From Sternotherus odoratus (lineage: Eukaryota; Chordata; Testudines; Kinosternidae): a stretch of 64,000 nucleotides of DNA. Positions within the stretch are counted from its first letter, which is position 1, and each line of letters starts with the position of its first letter. This document shows positions 41,637-54,235 of this stretch, piece by piece. Where the stretch lies: NCBI GenBank assembly GCA_032164245.1, contig JAVMKO010000007.1, forward strand, positions 4,297,871 through 4,361,870, read 5' to 3'. The position numbers and the translations under genes were made by a program. The notes under the pieces are model-generated. The model ran no database searches. It was not told the origin of the DNA and saw nothing but the letters and a program-made list of their open reading frames with translations.

Positions 41637-44600
41637 GTAAGTGCGATTTCTTTCTTTTCCACCATAAACCTCACAAATGCAGATTTCTTTGTGTAACACA
41701 ATCGGTATCTGCTCGCCGAAGTGAGGCATTAGCATTCATTGTTATAATATTTATTCTACTTTCTTTTAAAACAACTCTGGCTTGTAAAACATGGTTATAT
41801 TTGTTCCTATATTTAAAAGCCTTTGAAACACAAGGCAATGAAGTTACTGGTCGATATTATTGGAGCAGGGGAGAAATGAAGAGTAACTAAAATAGCAGAG
41901 CCACTTTCTACTCAGAAAGTAGAAATTTAGTACCCAATCCCACAAAATATTTGACTGTTGAGAAGAAAAGTAGTGTTGTTCTGAGTGTGTGAGGGAGGGA
42001 GAGAAAGAGTGTTTGTTGCTAAAGAAGAGAAAACCCCCCACATCAAGGCTCGCCGCACAAGTGAAAAGACGAAAGGCTAGAGGTACTGTTTGGGTATTTC
42101 TTCCAGTGCTCATCATATGTACAAAGCTCCCTCCACCATCCTTGCCAGAGCGTTTTCTATTCATTTGTCAACTCTTTTACCGGTAGGATCAGCAACCGCA
42201 AACCACTTTAAATGAGGAAAAGGTAACGAGGGGAGAGATGAAGTGAGCTGGCAAGCGTGATGAAGTCAGTGTACCCACGAGGAGTGTGGTGATGAACCCT
42301 GAAACTTTCACACACACGAATCAATGACATTGGAATCTGACCTACAGCACCTGATAATCTTCTTCATCTTTCCTCAAGGGCAACATTGCTTCACCTAGCC
42401 TTGTAAAAGATTCTAGCCTAAGGTCTTCTTACATTTCTTTGGGGAGGTGAGATCCGGGCAGAACAGACCTCACTGGAAGGACTTTTTCCCAGCTATTCAG
42501 TCTACATGTTTTCAGTTTTACCCCATTTCTCTTAGTTCCCTAAACAGCCTTTCCCCTTCTTTAGGGCTTTAGGGATGCCTGCTAGGCACAGCTCAGAGGA
42601 CGGGCCGTAATACCTGGAGACATTGTGTAGAAATAGCCCTTGCTATGGAGTATGCCTGCGATTTTATAGGATGCAGCCTGCTCACCCCATGCCTATGGAG
42701 GGGCAGGGCCATAGCGTTGCCTTTTCCTTGCCCCGCTCTCCTGCATTTGGGGACCAGTTTATGCCCAGTGGATAACTGATGTCACCATTCAGACCGCAGC
42801 TGAATTTGGCCCGATCGATCTTTTGTGGTTCTGTTTCTGGGAACCCCACTTTCTCCATCTCCCCTATTGACCGTGCTCATCAAGGCTCATTCCAGCTGGA
42901 AGAATCATCCCAGTTCCTTTCCATTATGCCCTCAGATCAGAGTCAGGGCCCATGTCCCCTGTGACACAGGTACTGTGAACACTGCTTCCTCTTCTCTCCT
43001 GAGTCTGTGGCCCAGGGACATTTCGGAGCCAGGTTCAGGGGAGGGCTGTATTACATTAAACCAGGAAAGGGACAGGGGAGGTTGTTCATTATTTTCCAGT
43101 TAAATCCAGCACGTGTCCCAGGGTTGGGGTGTTTTCGATTTATGGCCTCCCCCAGGTTGTCCCTCAGCTGCGACATTTTGCCGGCAATGCACCACTGCAG
43201 CATTCGTCGGGGGAAAGCTGGAGGGCTGGGCGGCTAGAGACTCCGGTCCCCAGGAACGGTAGGGGGCAGTCTGGGTTGGGGGACACTCTGATTCAGTGGG
43301 TACGGGAAACGGAGTGAGCAGGCATTTGGAGGAGAGGGCTTGACCTTGCAGAGGCGGGGGAGGGGGGGGGGCAGTCAGCTGGGATGAGCATGATGAAATG
43401 CCCTGGTAGCATAGAGCCAGCTATGCCAGCTAAATATGCCAGGGGCAGCAGGGAGCACAGTGATCTGGACGGAGAGAGCAGTATGGGGAGGGAGAGACTG
43501 CTGTGTTCCAGCACTTCCCAGCTGGTGTAACCGCCCTTAGGGGGCTATTACAAACTGGCAAAACAGGGTAGCCCAGAGCTGCTCTAAATTGTACCTGGGG
43601 TTGTGTGCGCCACACTGGCTCCTTGGCTGTCTCAGTGGAGAGAAGGTGGAAAAGTGGGCAAAAGCCACCAGGTCCGTGTGTCATCGTCGTCCCCCCCCCA
43701 TCCCCTCGTCATCTGTGCTCTGTCTCCTCAACCAGCTGCTCTGCTCCAGCTCCATATCCTACAGTGAAGGACGGGCACAGGAACTGGGAAGTTTCTGCTC
43801 AGAATCAGCAGTGAAACAGTCAGCAGCGTTACCGTGTGCAGTGTCGTTGTTAGGCTCCAGAGTCAACGACCTACCTGAGATGAATGCGGCATTTCCCATC
43901 CTCACAGGCGCTGAGGTTGTAGATGTAGGATGAGTGTTACATGGGTATATGTCCAGCTCCAGGCTGGGAGTAACCGCAGGGATTAGAAAATGGAGTTGTT
44001 CATGGGAAAGCTCAGATCCGGGAGCATGTTTCTGTTCCAGCTGGTTCCTAGGCCTTACTTGCCCACACCCTAGCATTACTCCCAGTACATCCTGCCCGTT
44101 GGCCTCACGCACATGTATAGTGACTCTGGACTGTTCATATGGGTTTGACTATCTTCCGCCTCCAGATTGCACTCTGAATGCATTGCCCGGCTCTGGAGAG
44201 GAGGGTAGGAGTTTCATCACAAAACACAACCATGCAAAACATCTCCATGGACACGCTCTGTTTCAAAAGGTCCATGTGAGCAAAATGAAACTGAGGCTCT
44301 GTAAACAAGTCCCACCAAGTCCCACTATAGCCCATCAAACGCCTCTATGATCAGTCTGCCTGGAGTACAAAGTAACCAGGGCGTCCCCAAATCATGTATT
44401 ACAAAAGAGTGTGATTTCTTCCTGAGGCGACATGTCTTGATTTGGATATTCGCTGCTTTCCAATGAGAGGCCCTTCTGATATTCTGACACACTTGATGAT
44501 CTTTTAAAAATACACTAATAAACAATAAACACCTAATCAAATCAGATAACCGGATGACAGCATAAATATAACAAAATCCCCATTTGAGCTGACTAATCGT

Positions 44601-44768
44601 ACTTCCCTCCTTCCTTGGCTCTATTGAGAGATTGTACATTTAATCCCTATCTGGCAAGATTTTTGCCTGAGGGAGATTTTCCTGGTCTCATTGGTGATGA
44701 TTGTCTTGCCTCTTGCTCTCTTCAACTCAGAGGACACTTTCACACACACTCAGTTTGTCTCCTTTTAG
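41637..44768 (+). other. CHRNB3: CHRNB3 intron 1
   Basis: No other exon, known domain or named repeat is visible. Open frames at 42779-43103 and 43589-43933 are not supported by homology. Confidence 0.6.
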
Positions 44769-44920
44769 CTGTTGCTGGGCTCAGTTTGATTGCTGAAAAC
44801 GAAGATGCCCTCCTGAGACACTTATTTCATGGGTACCAGAAGTGGGTCCGACCTGTTGAAAACTCCAACGATACAATAAAAGTCCTTTTTGGCTTAAAGA
44901 TATCTCAGCTTGTGGATGTG
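44769..44920 (+). CDS. CHRNB3: CHRNB3 coding exon 2
   Basis: Follows CCTTTTAG and ends GATGTG|GTAAGT. It encodes [20 protein letters not shown], then [20 protein letters not shown] and LVDV, nearly identical to human beta-3: the N-terminal helix and first strands. It contains a possible N-glycosylation site NDT. Confidence 0.97.
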
Positions 44921-46756
44921 GTAAGTAAGATGTAGGACTTTTAACAAAGAGAAAACCTACACCTGAAAGCTCCCTTTGTGGTAAACCATTGTTTAATGTT
45001 TATATAATTTTTCATGGCAAATTTTAGGGGACTAGGATCTGGAAGAGTTAGTTCATTAACCTTTCATGTTTATGATACCCGCGGGATGCATAATGGAGTT
45101 GTCAGACAGTTGCATGTCAATAGTTGGATAGAGACTGTGACAACTCACTCCTTGCGATCCCGTTTATCCAATTTCTGCTCCTAGGATATTATTGCATCTT
45201 GCTACTCTGTAAGAGGCATGAAGACCCTCCTCCAATATTGCCTCATTGTTTCTTTGTATCCCCCCTGTTGGTCTGTCTGTATCTATCTGTTGTCTCTTGT
45301 CTTGTGCACAGATTGTAAATATCTTGGGACAAGGGAACATTTTTTTATTCTGTGCTTGTATATTAGCGTAATAGGGCTCTGGTCTGTGATTAAGGCTCTT
45401 AGATACTATGTTTGTACAAATAATAAATACTAATAAAGTGTGCTAGGCACTGCACAAGCAGAGTAATAGATAGTCCCTGCTCCGATGAGTTTAACATCTA
45501 ACAGAAAGACAGTGCAAGGGGAGGAGAATGGAACAGAGCTTACAAATAAGGTTGCTCTTCATGTTCTGAGGTGAATCTTAGAGCTGGTTGACAGTTTGTG
45601 AATTTAAATTAAATTTCTAACATCAAAAATTTGAAATTAAAAAGAAATTAGGAAAAAAGTTCATCAAACTTTTCCCAATTTCCGACTGCTCATTTTCCAA
45701 CTCTCCTGCCAGCTGATGTTTTTCAATTTTCAAAATTTCAACATTTGTAAACTAAAAAAAGGGGAAAGTGAATTAACCCCCCCTTTTTTTCAACCAGTTC
45801 ACCCAAATATCACCACCAGCAACCCTCAAATGTTTATAATATAAATGTTGGGCACAACTCATATCTGGACACAGCTGGCAACCAAAATAAGAAGCCAGAT
45901 GTGAAGCAGAAACTATTTTTTTCACCTTAAATTTTTTTTTCTGCCCATCCATAAAATACTGTAATCCCTGAGGGAGTTTGCAGCACGCTAGAAGACCTCA
46001 GCGTGAATGGGAGCATGGTCCCAGAATTGCTTCTTCAGAGTAGCAGCTGGAAAGTCCAAGAAAAGAGCCCACTGGTTCACATTTATGCCCACATCTTCTC
46101 AGACACCCTCATTCTCCACCTACATCCCCATGCTCCTAAGGTAAGGGTGCAGTTGTGAAGGGAGTTCTCTGATTTATTCCCTCTCAGCATGGGGCACTGC
46201 AGTAGTACGTAACCCCACTGGCCCGGGCCCAGTCTCTTATACTAGAGCCTAAAACAAAGGTAGTTCAGACTGTGGCTAGATTTTCCCCTCTCCCTCTATT
46301 TCAAAGTCAGCAGCACAATCCGTAAAATCCTTTGCTTTCTAAAGCTGGTTTTCGTGCACATTTTGCTTTAATTTCTGTAGAAGAAATTTCTTTCCCAGAG
46401 TTGCATTCCTGTGTTGCCAGGAGCCACGAGGCGGTGCTTCCATTGACTTCAGTGGGAGTTGTGTGGGCTAACAGGCTGCAGGACTGGGCGTTGCATGCTT
46501 GGGCTGCAATCCCATTGAAGTTCAGTGAGTTGGGAATTTGACTCGTTGGAGCCTTTCGGAGCACCCCAGCTGAGGTTCTTAAGAGCACCCCGAAGCCAGG
46601 GGCTCCCAATGTGAGAAGGGCGCTGAGCTCTTTGGAATATCTGACCCTAATGCTACATGCCGATCCTCAGATTTCCAAAGGAACTGAAATCTAGTCAGTC
46701 ATCAGTATGGGAAGCATTTCTTTGGATATTTTTAATTTTAATTCTCGTCTCCCTAG
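44921..46756 (+). other. CHRNB3: CHRNB3 intron 2
   Basis: Contains an L2/MIR-like scrap near 45440-45545 (GGCACTGCACAAGCAGAGTA, then GATAGTCCCTGCTCC) and otherwise nothing recognised. Confidence 0.55.
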
Positions 46757-46801
46757 GATGAAAAGAATCAGCTGATGACAACAAACGTGTGGCTGAAACA
46801 G
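46757..46801 (+). CDS. CHRNB3: CHRNB3 coding exon 3 (45 nt)
   Basis: Follows CCCTAG and precedes GTAAAA. It encodes DEKNQLMTTNVWLKQ, the invariant 15-residue exon of this receptor family. Confidence 0.97.
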
Positions 46802-47008
46802 GTAAAACAGACCATTCCATTATATGTCGAGTTGTTTGGGGGCACAGGGAATACCAGGCAAGCAGACCTCACTCCCCCATCTCTGTGGTTGGAGTCACCA
46901 TTTGGGTTCTTCCCTCCAGGGATGAATAAGGTCAGCGTGGCCCTTCATGAAGTTTTTGTTTGCCTGCTCTGATACTCAAATCACCCCAAAGGGGCTTCTG
47001 AGGAATGG

Positions 47009-48255
47009 AGATTCTGGACCATCCAAATCCCAACATTGGGTGCTCACATCAGACTAGGCATCTAAATGTCTAGTTTGTGCACCCTATGCGCCAATCTGAG
47101 CATCCAACTGTTGGATTTTCCAGCATTTGACTACAGGCTGGCAATCACAATCACATGATCTTCCCTGTTTGTCCTGCACTTATGCCAGCTGTCTGTTAGG
47201 AGAACGACCTCTTACTCCGCTGCAGAGAACTAAGCCTGGCCTCGGGATTCGGTGTGCAATGCAATAGCCCTGAGGGACTATTATGTCTCGGTCTTAGAGG
47301 GCATTAGAGTGGTTGGCACTATTCTCTAGCCAGGGGGTCCCTTTGTCAGGAAGATTAAAAAAGGAGCAAAAAACAAACAGTCGACAGATTTCCAAAGTAA
47401 TTACAATGCCTGGGATTTAAATTCATCATCCTTTTATAATATGCTTGCCCTGGGGAGACATTGTTCATGACATATGCTATACAAACTGAACTAAAGAGCT
47501 ATACATTTAACCATTGTCTCCCTAGCTCCCAAAGAACGTAGTGTTTTGTTTAGTCAATGTTATTGGTTCAGGGACATCATGACAATTATAACGAGTATCC
47601 AACCCATTAAAGCCTCCCGTAAACGTAAATAGCACCTGGCTCTAGTGAGAGTTAAAGCAGCCATATGCTTGCTGTAATTTAAGCAACTGGTATGGAGTTT
47701 CAGATAGGAACTCTATGACTTTCAGTTGTTGGACTTGCTGGTTCAGGACTATTTGATGGCTGAAGAATTTCTAAGTGCTAATGTTGAGACTGAAAAGAAT
47801 AAAGATCAAATAGGATGAGAGGGGGCAAACAACCTAATTAGTTTTAAGATGGATAAATTTATGAACAGGATTATATCATAGAATCATAGAATATCAGGGT
47901 TGGAAGGGACCTCAGGAGGTCATCTAGTCCAATCCCCTGCTCAAAGCAGGACCAACCCCAACTAAATCATCCCAGCCAGGGCTTTGTCAAGCCTGACCTT
48001 AAAAACCTCTCGTTTGCCTCGGATAGCATTGATCTGGACTTGATGACCCAGGAAGTCCCTTCCTGGCCAATGTCCTATGTTCCTAAGTGAACAGAAAATA
48101 AGTGGGAAACAGAGTCCAGTTTTCACACATGGATACTTTGGGCATCTCATTCCAACAGTTGGATGCTCAGATTGGCGCATAGGTGCACAAACTAGACATT
48201 TAGATGCCTAGTTTGATGTGAGCACCCAATGTTGGGATTTGGATAGTCCATTAAG
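47009..48255. repeat. Segment bounded by ~105-bp inverted repeats
   Basis: The left arm (about 47015-47122) reads CCATCCAAATCCCAACATTG, then TCAGACTAGGCATCTAAATG and GCATCCAACTGTTGGA. The right arm (about 48152-48252) is its reverse complement (CCAACAGTTGGATGCTCAGA ... CCCAATGTTGGGATTTGG) with few differences. About 1.03 kb separates them, including a CR1/SINE tail at 47872-48000. It may be a DNA transposon with long terminal inverted repeats or two inverted copies of one repeat. Confidence 0.6.
47872..48000 (-). repeat. CR1 3' end fragment
   Basis: TCATAGAATCATAGAATATC, then AGGGTTGGAAGGGACCTCAG and CATCTAGTCCAATCCCCTGC, followed by CCAGCCAGGGCTTTGTCAAG, is CR1 read backwards. Confidence 0.8.
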
Positions 48256-50786
48256 TTTTGAAAGATTAGGATCCACATGTCCTATGGTTCGGGGCTAATG
48301 CTATTATTTTTAAAAAGGACAAAATGAGATCACAACATTGTAAGAGGGCAAATGTTGATAAAGTTAAGGTAAATTAAGTGATCAATTGGGGGAAAAAAAG
48401 CAATCAAGTCCTATACTACTGCAGTGACAGGGACTGCAGACATGTGGATAGGTAGTTCTGGCCAACACATTAGACATCAGGGCAAAGGATTATTGTAAAG
48501 ACACTACTTCTGGTCAGTTTTGGCTCTGCTTCGCTGAGCTAGTTCTTGTGTGTATCCGGGGACTTTTTGAAAATCCTGACATAAAAAGATATGGATTCTG
48601 ACGTGGTCTGTCTGGTTAAACGTTGCAAGGACATTCTGTGACTTTTAGTTGCTGCCAGAAAGGTATCAGATGTCGGAAGAGCCAGGATTCAGGAAACAGC
48701 ATGAAAGTCAGGCGCTTTCCGGTAGAATGATGGAAATGAGAGTTGGAAAAGGCCGACAGATCATCTTGTCTGTAACCTTCATTTATATCAGGCCTGGACA
48801 ATGACAATAGTATTTATAGCTATTGCGTGCCTGGGCTAACCTTTCGAGTGTGGGGGCTGCTCTTCCAATAGGACACCCGAGGGTGCTGCCTCCAGAGAAT
48901 CATAAACGTGATATAACAAGCAAAATACAACCCCTAGAAGTAGGGATCAGGCACAGCCCTCTGACAGATCAAAGGGAAGACAATGTGTCTGGGGTCACAG
49001 AGTGGCTTTAAATTGACAGTGGCAAAGAGCAATGGGCCTCCTATATCACATTCATCCTGGGTGTTTGCAGTAGGTGCCAGGAGAGTCCATGTCAGCGAAA
49101 AATCCCACTGCCTTTACCCAGAGGCCTGCCTGACCTCCAGGGCTCCCCTTCCGCTCTCTTGTGTGGCCGAATCGTTGTAACCACAACAAGGCTGGCTCCA
49201 CCCCCAACCTTGTCTGGGCCCTTAGGGCAGGGGCTAGGGTGTCTCCACTCTGGGGGGCTAGCACTCCCCACCTGAGTTTAGCTGTCCCCTTACACGAAGA
49301 GAGCGGTGACATGGTCAAAGCCGCAGGCCAGGAGAATGATTTTTGTAGCAGCAATCGGAACGGAAATCAGGAGGGCATGAGCATTAGTGGCAGACTCATT
49401 GCACACTCTGCATATTCATAGTATTCGAGATGCCAAAGAATGTTGCATTCTGGGATATCCATAACCACTCAGCAAGTACCAGGCAGGATGTTTCTGGGAA
49501 AACCCCGGGGTTATTTAGGCCCTGTCTCCCGAGCTTTTAGAGAACGCGGCCGTTAGTATTGGTATTGATTTTAGTTTGCATGTTCTCTCTTTGCAGTCTC
49601 ACAGGCAACCTAAAAACCCATAAATAATTAATACAGCGGCAAAAATCTCATTCACTGTGAGAATTGCTCCAGCTCTTCAGACCGGGCACCATGTGATCCA
49701 AAGTTAACAAAGCTGACCAAAGAAACAAAGCAAGGAGGTGGAACATCATGCCAGAGCTCAGTGCTCCACCTGACTTACTCCTAAAATGTGAACTCACATT
49801 GGTCGACACCTTGGTCGTCTATCCTGGGCACTGAACGAAGCAGGGGTCTTGTGGATAACACAGGCTGTGATAATGTAATTGAAGACGTTATCATAATGTA
49901 TGTGGCTTGCACGGGCAAGAGAATGAGGGAGTCACAGGCAGCCACAAATCTGGCATTTCTTAACGTTGGTGTGCTTGGATAAATAACGTTCTTTTAACGT
50001 CGTTCTTGTATGTGATATCTTAGGGGTTTTTTTTTAAGGACAAAGGTTTAAAAAAAAGCATTTCTTTGGCATGTCCACAGGCCTCAGTCATCTACAGGCT
50101 TTGAACCCCGAGCCTTCAGCTCTGCAACACTGCCCGCTATCACTTGAGCGGTAGGACTAACTAGAGTATGTGGTAGAAGGAGGAAGTATGGCCCCATCTA
50201 TGGCGCCAATCTCTCTCTTTCCCACCCAGGAAGGTGGGGGGGCTCCTGCCCTGTGTGGGCCCCCCAAGGAGCGGGAGAGTTGTTTGGGACATATTTTAGG
50301 GCCTGGGGTTTATGTGTGCAGCCAGGCTCTGCAGTGTCTTGCTAGCTGTGGAAGTTGAGGGAGCTCCTGTCCCATACAGTTCCCCCACAGGGGAGGCTGG
50401 GTCCCATGTGCCAGTTTGGACAGGGCAGGGAAGAGGCTCCGGGGATCAGCCTGGCTCACTCCACCCTGGCAGCTGACTGGAGTTCTCCAGCCAGGTTAAT
50501 GCCGCTGTCTTGGCGGTGCGGTGAGCCCAGCCTGGGAACATTCAGCGAGTTTGGCAGGCGGCCAAATTTTTCCTGAGTGGCAAGGGAGAGAAGGAATAAA
50601 ATGGCGGGTTTTAACCCTTTATGTCTCCACCAAATCTGAATGGAATTTCACAGGATAAAGAAAAGGCATTTCTCTCTCCTGAAGGGATTTCCACAGGCCT
50701 CTTGCAGACAGTGGAGATGAGAGAGATTCTCAAAGAAAAGGTTACAAGAATCCTTTTATAATGGAAAGTGTTACAACCTAAATATA

Positions 50787-50997
50787 AAGAATCAGAGAGG
50801 TAGCCGTGTTAGTCTGGATTAGCAGAGGTAACAAAGTCCTGTGGCACCTTAAAGACTAACTATAAAGTTTTGAAGCATAAGCTTTCGTGGGCTAATACCC
50901 ACTTCCACTGTTTGCATCCGACAAAGTGGGTATTAGCCCACGAAAGCTTATGCTTCAAAACTTTATAGTTAGTCTTTAAGGTGCCACAGGACTTTGT
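50787..50997 (+). repeat. Foldback SINE-like element, copy 3
   Basis: The head ATCAGAGAGGTAGCCGTGTT leads to CTAATACCCACTT, then a loop CCACTGTTTGCATCCGAC, and the arm returns as its complement to CCACAGGACTTTGT. A 12-bp direct repeat AACCTAAATATA flanks it (50775-50786 and 50998-51009). Confidence 0.85.
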
Positions 50998-51025
50998 AAC
51001 CTAAATATAGTGGTCACTACCAACT

Positions 51026-51027
<2 letters not shown>

Positions 51028-51070
<43 letters not shown>

Positions 51071-51082
51071 TAATAATAACAA
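51028..51082. repeat. (AAT)n microsatellite
   Basis: About 13 pure TAA/AAT units followed by interrupted ones, 160 bp before CHRNB3 exon 4. Confidence 0.95.
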
Positions 51083-51241
51083 TAGTTGCTGCGATACACA
51101 GATTCCAATCAAGACTTGGGGTCCCATTGTGCTGGGCTTACATCTGTGTATTACAATCCCTCTGAGACGGCCCAATGACCCGTCTGGCGGTGGGAGCCTG
51201 TTGTGTCTGAATGGAAAGAGGACGTTGTTGGCTCGTTGCAG

Positions 51242-51351
51242 GAATGGACGGACCACAAGTTGTGCTGGAATCCCGAGGACTATGGAGGGATCACGGCGAT
51301 CCGGGTTCCGTCAGAGTCGCTGTGGCTGCCGGACATTGTTTTGTTTGAAAA
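51242..51351 (+). CDS. CHRNB3: CHRNB3 coding exon 4 (110 nt)
   Basis: Follows TCGTTGCAG and ends GAAAA|GTGAGT. It encodes [20 protein letters not shown], then [16 protein letters not shown]. The residue after KL is Cys where nicotinic subunits have Arg (KLRW), which fits a CGC to TGC change. The motif LWLPDIVL is the usual one. Length equals the family norm. Confidence 0.97.
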
Positions 51352-53479
51352 GTGAGTATAAGATTCTTTGCGTTTTGAAGCAAGGCTCATGGCTCAGGGT
51401 TTCGGATACTGGTTTAGACTTCATTCAGTGACTCACTAACGTCGAGGTCCAGCCACGCTGGGTAGCACCTGGCGTAACCCTGGATCTCGCTAGAGAGCGG
51501 CTATCCAGAAATGTGTCTGGACTAGAATGCTGGCTGGCTTAGATGCTCCATATAATGTTGTATATTCTGCCTGGGGCTACGTGTTGGGAACACTCGGGAA
51601 CCGAAGCTGGGGGAGCTGGACACTGGGCGCCCATTAGATCCGTGCTCTATGATCTGCATGGGCTTCCAGTAAGGTTTGGGGTGGGATTCAAAGGTTGGTT
51701 TTAAGGCCTGAATGGCTTAGGACAGGGTTGCCTGAGAGAGCTCCTCCCCTTGTGACGTACTCCACTGTTGAGCTCAGCGGAGGCGCTTGAACTGGATGGA
51801 GCTCCCGCAGCGTAAGCAAGAGGGAGCTGCGGGCAGGGCGTTCTCTGTGAGGGGTCCTCCATTTCAGAACCTGCTTCCCCCCTTGGCCTGGCAGAGCCCA
51901 GATTTGTTAACTTTCCAGGCAGGCTGCACCACCCGTCTTTCCCTTCTCTTCCCTAAGGTTGGTGAACAGACGGATTTGTCTAGCGAACACAGGACTTTGT
52001 CTGTGTCCGTATTACGCCCGGGACAGGAGTGCCTAGAATTGTGTTTTACAAATTCAAAGAAATAAACTAAAAGAACGAAACTCTGGGGCAGTTTGGATTC
52101 AGACCCGCGCTTTGCTGTGAAAACCACTAGCAAAATGTGTGTCCCACTCACAGTTCTAGTCTCCTCACCCAGCCAGTCCCATATCCCCTCCTCACCCCGA
52201 CTGCTCACCCCAGTCCCAGTTTCCTTGCTCAGACAGTCCCAGTCTTCCCTCCTGTGGTCCCTGTCTTCCCCCTGTCTGACTCTGAGTCCCAGTCTTTGTC
52301 CCGGCATCTCATCCTGGGAGGTTTGCCTCATTCTCCTTGCCCAGCCAGTCCCAGTGTCTCTCCCACCCCAGCCTCCTCATCCAATCTCAGTCTTTCCCTG
52401 CATTTCCAGCTCTTGGTCCTTCTGCATTCGACTCAGGCTGTTTCATCCTTCACTCTGCCCGGCCCAGCAGAGGGTGTGGGAATTGTGAGACAAATCCCCT
52501 TATTCTCACTTCTGATGCCTGGCACCACAATGGTCTGCAGCACCCAGGCACAGTCCTGGCCAAGGAAAGTCCTGGTCAGCTCCTGCAGCCTTTGGCTGGA
52601 GCATGCTCAGTGCAGACAGAATCTTCAGAGAATTTCTCAGCCAAGCTCTAACAAGTCTGTACTGAGCATGTGCAAAGAGATATTTTTCAACGGCTCGTAA
52701 CCAAATGTGGACAGTTTTTAAACGGGAATAGCGAAGGCACATCCCTGATGCAAAGGCCATACCCCGACCAAATTTCAACTCCCTGCTCCACAGCCTGGAG
52801 ATGCCAGATTTTCAACGTGAGCAAAACAACCTATTTGTCCCGAATATAATTCTCGGGATTGGCTGAACCATTTTTTTCCTGGAATTTTCCCAGAAACGTC
52901 AGCTGGCCTGGAAAATTTCAGCCGGAATGGTCAAAGTTATAAGCGACTGAAAACAGGGTCTTACAATGGGAAGTAGCAAGCAACCTTAATAATAGGAAGC
53001 CCTACCAGCCCTGCCTATAATATTACCTTAGAACTACCTACCTGCCAACATTTTAAATGGCTGAAATGGGATGAGTCCTGCCCTGGGAAGTGGGAGGTCT
53101 GGCGAGGGGGAGTAGGAGTGTGAGCCCGCCTCACACTCACCTCACAGCAACAGATCTTGTGGCTCCTGTTCCGTGGGGCTGGTGGGCTTGGCTACTCACT
53201 CTGGGCATTGCACCCTGGTCCCTGGTGCCCAAGGGCACAGCTCCACTCAGCTTTGGCCCAGCCCTCCAATGAGGGGTGTGGCTGGGCCAAATTTGAGAGA
53301 ACGATGCTGTGATCCAGTGCACAAGATTGCAACATCTGGAGTGGGGAGGCAAGCATAGCCATCCTCGGGGGGGGGGGGGCAGAAGCTGCTTCAACCAGGA
53401 CATGGGACTTTGGGGGGTCAAAGTGGAACAGAATAAACAGGAGAGTACTCAGTAGGGAGGTGATTTTACCACTGCATGC

Positions 53480-53975
53480 AGCACTGGTGAGACCAGTGTG
53501 AGAACACTGCATCTGAAGGCTGGAGAAAATGTCTAACAGATTTAAAGAACTCTATCTGTTTTGCTTATCAGAAAATAATATTGAGGACTTGATTACAGTA
53601 TACACAGTTATGAGCAAGGAGAGAAAATACCAGGTATTCAAGGGCTCTTTAATCTAGAAAAGAGGCGTAACAAGAACCAGTAGCTGAAAGCTGAAGCTAA
53701 ACAAATTCAAATTAGAAACAAGGCAGAATTTTTTTTTACCAGAGACGGTAATTAACTATAGGAACCAACAACCAAGGGAAGTGGGGATTCTCCCAATCCT
53801 ATAATCAAGACTGGATGCCTTTCTGAAAGATATGCCTTAGTCAAACACAAGTTACTGGGCTCAGTATAGGGATAATGGGGTGAAATTTAAAGGTGTGTGT
53901 TATACAGGAGGTCAGATTAGGTGATCTACTTTTTCCTTCTAGCCTTAAACTCTCTGAATCAGTGAAGGATCTCAA
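53480..53975 (+). repeat. CR1 LINE 3' end
   Basis: ATTTAAAGAACTCTATCTGT, then GGCTCTTTAATCTAGAAAAG, and GACTGGATGCCTTTCTGAAA, and the closing ATACAGGAGGTCAGATTAGG, then TGATCTACTTTTTCCTTC: the standard turtle CR1 3' region on plus. Confidence 0.8.
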
Positions 53976-54029
53976 AGTCCCACTCAACCTGGGACTATTG
54001 GAATTACTGATCCCTAAGTTTAGCTAGGT

Positions 54030-54235
54030 GCTATGTGAACAGGGTGAGAGACAGTCCTTGCTGTGAAGAGCTTGCAATTGAAAGAGACAAGACAGAAGCA
54101 GCGGGGAGGGGAAACATAGTTACAGACAGCTGATGCAGGTCACCAGAGACGGCAGTAGAATCAATGTCTCCTGACTTCCAGTCCCATGCTTTATCCACTA
54201 GTACATGCTGCCTCCTAGCGTCAGGCCCCTGAATA
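54030..54235 (+). repeat. L2/MIR-like segment
   Basis: GAGAGACAGTCCTTGCTGTG, then AAGAGCTTGCAATTGAAAGA and CAAGACAG, ending ACTTCCAGTCCCATGCTTTA, then TCCACTAG: L2-type 3' core. Confidence 0.6.

Larger units (their letters stand above)
46802..51241 (+). other. CHRNB3: CHRNB3 intron 3
   Basis: Holds the inverted-repeat pair at 47009-48255, a CR1/SINE tail, the foldback element at 50787-50997 and an AAT microsatellite. Nothing else is recognised; 48300-50770 appears unremarkable. Confidence 0.55.

Noticed and set aside
43589..43933. 114-codon ORF in CHRNB3 intron 1
   Set aside because: No homology recognised, no splice context, and overlapping frames of similar length on both strands.
5469..50997. 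Repeated palindromic units as a CRISPR-like or phage-like system
   Set aside because: Copies are dispersed over 45 kb with individual target duplications in a eukaryotic genome; they are retroposed elements.
52093..52700. 131- and 187-codon ORFs in CHRNB3 intron 4
   Set aside because: Low-complexity CCCAGTCCCAGT-type sequence, overlapping frames, no domain.
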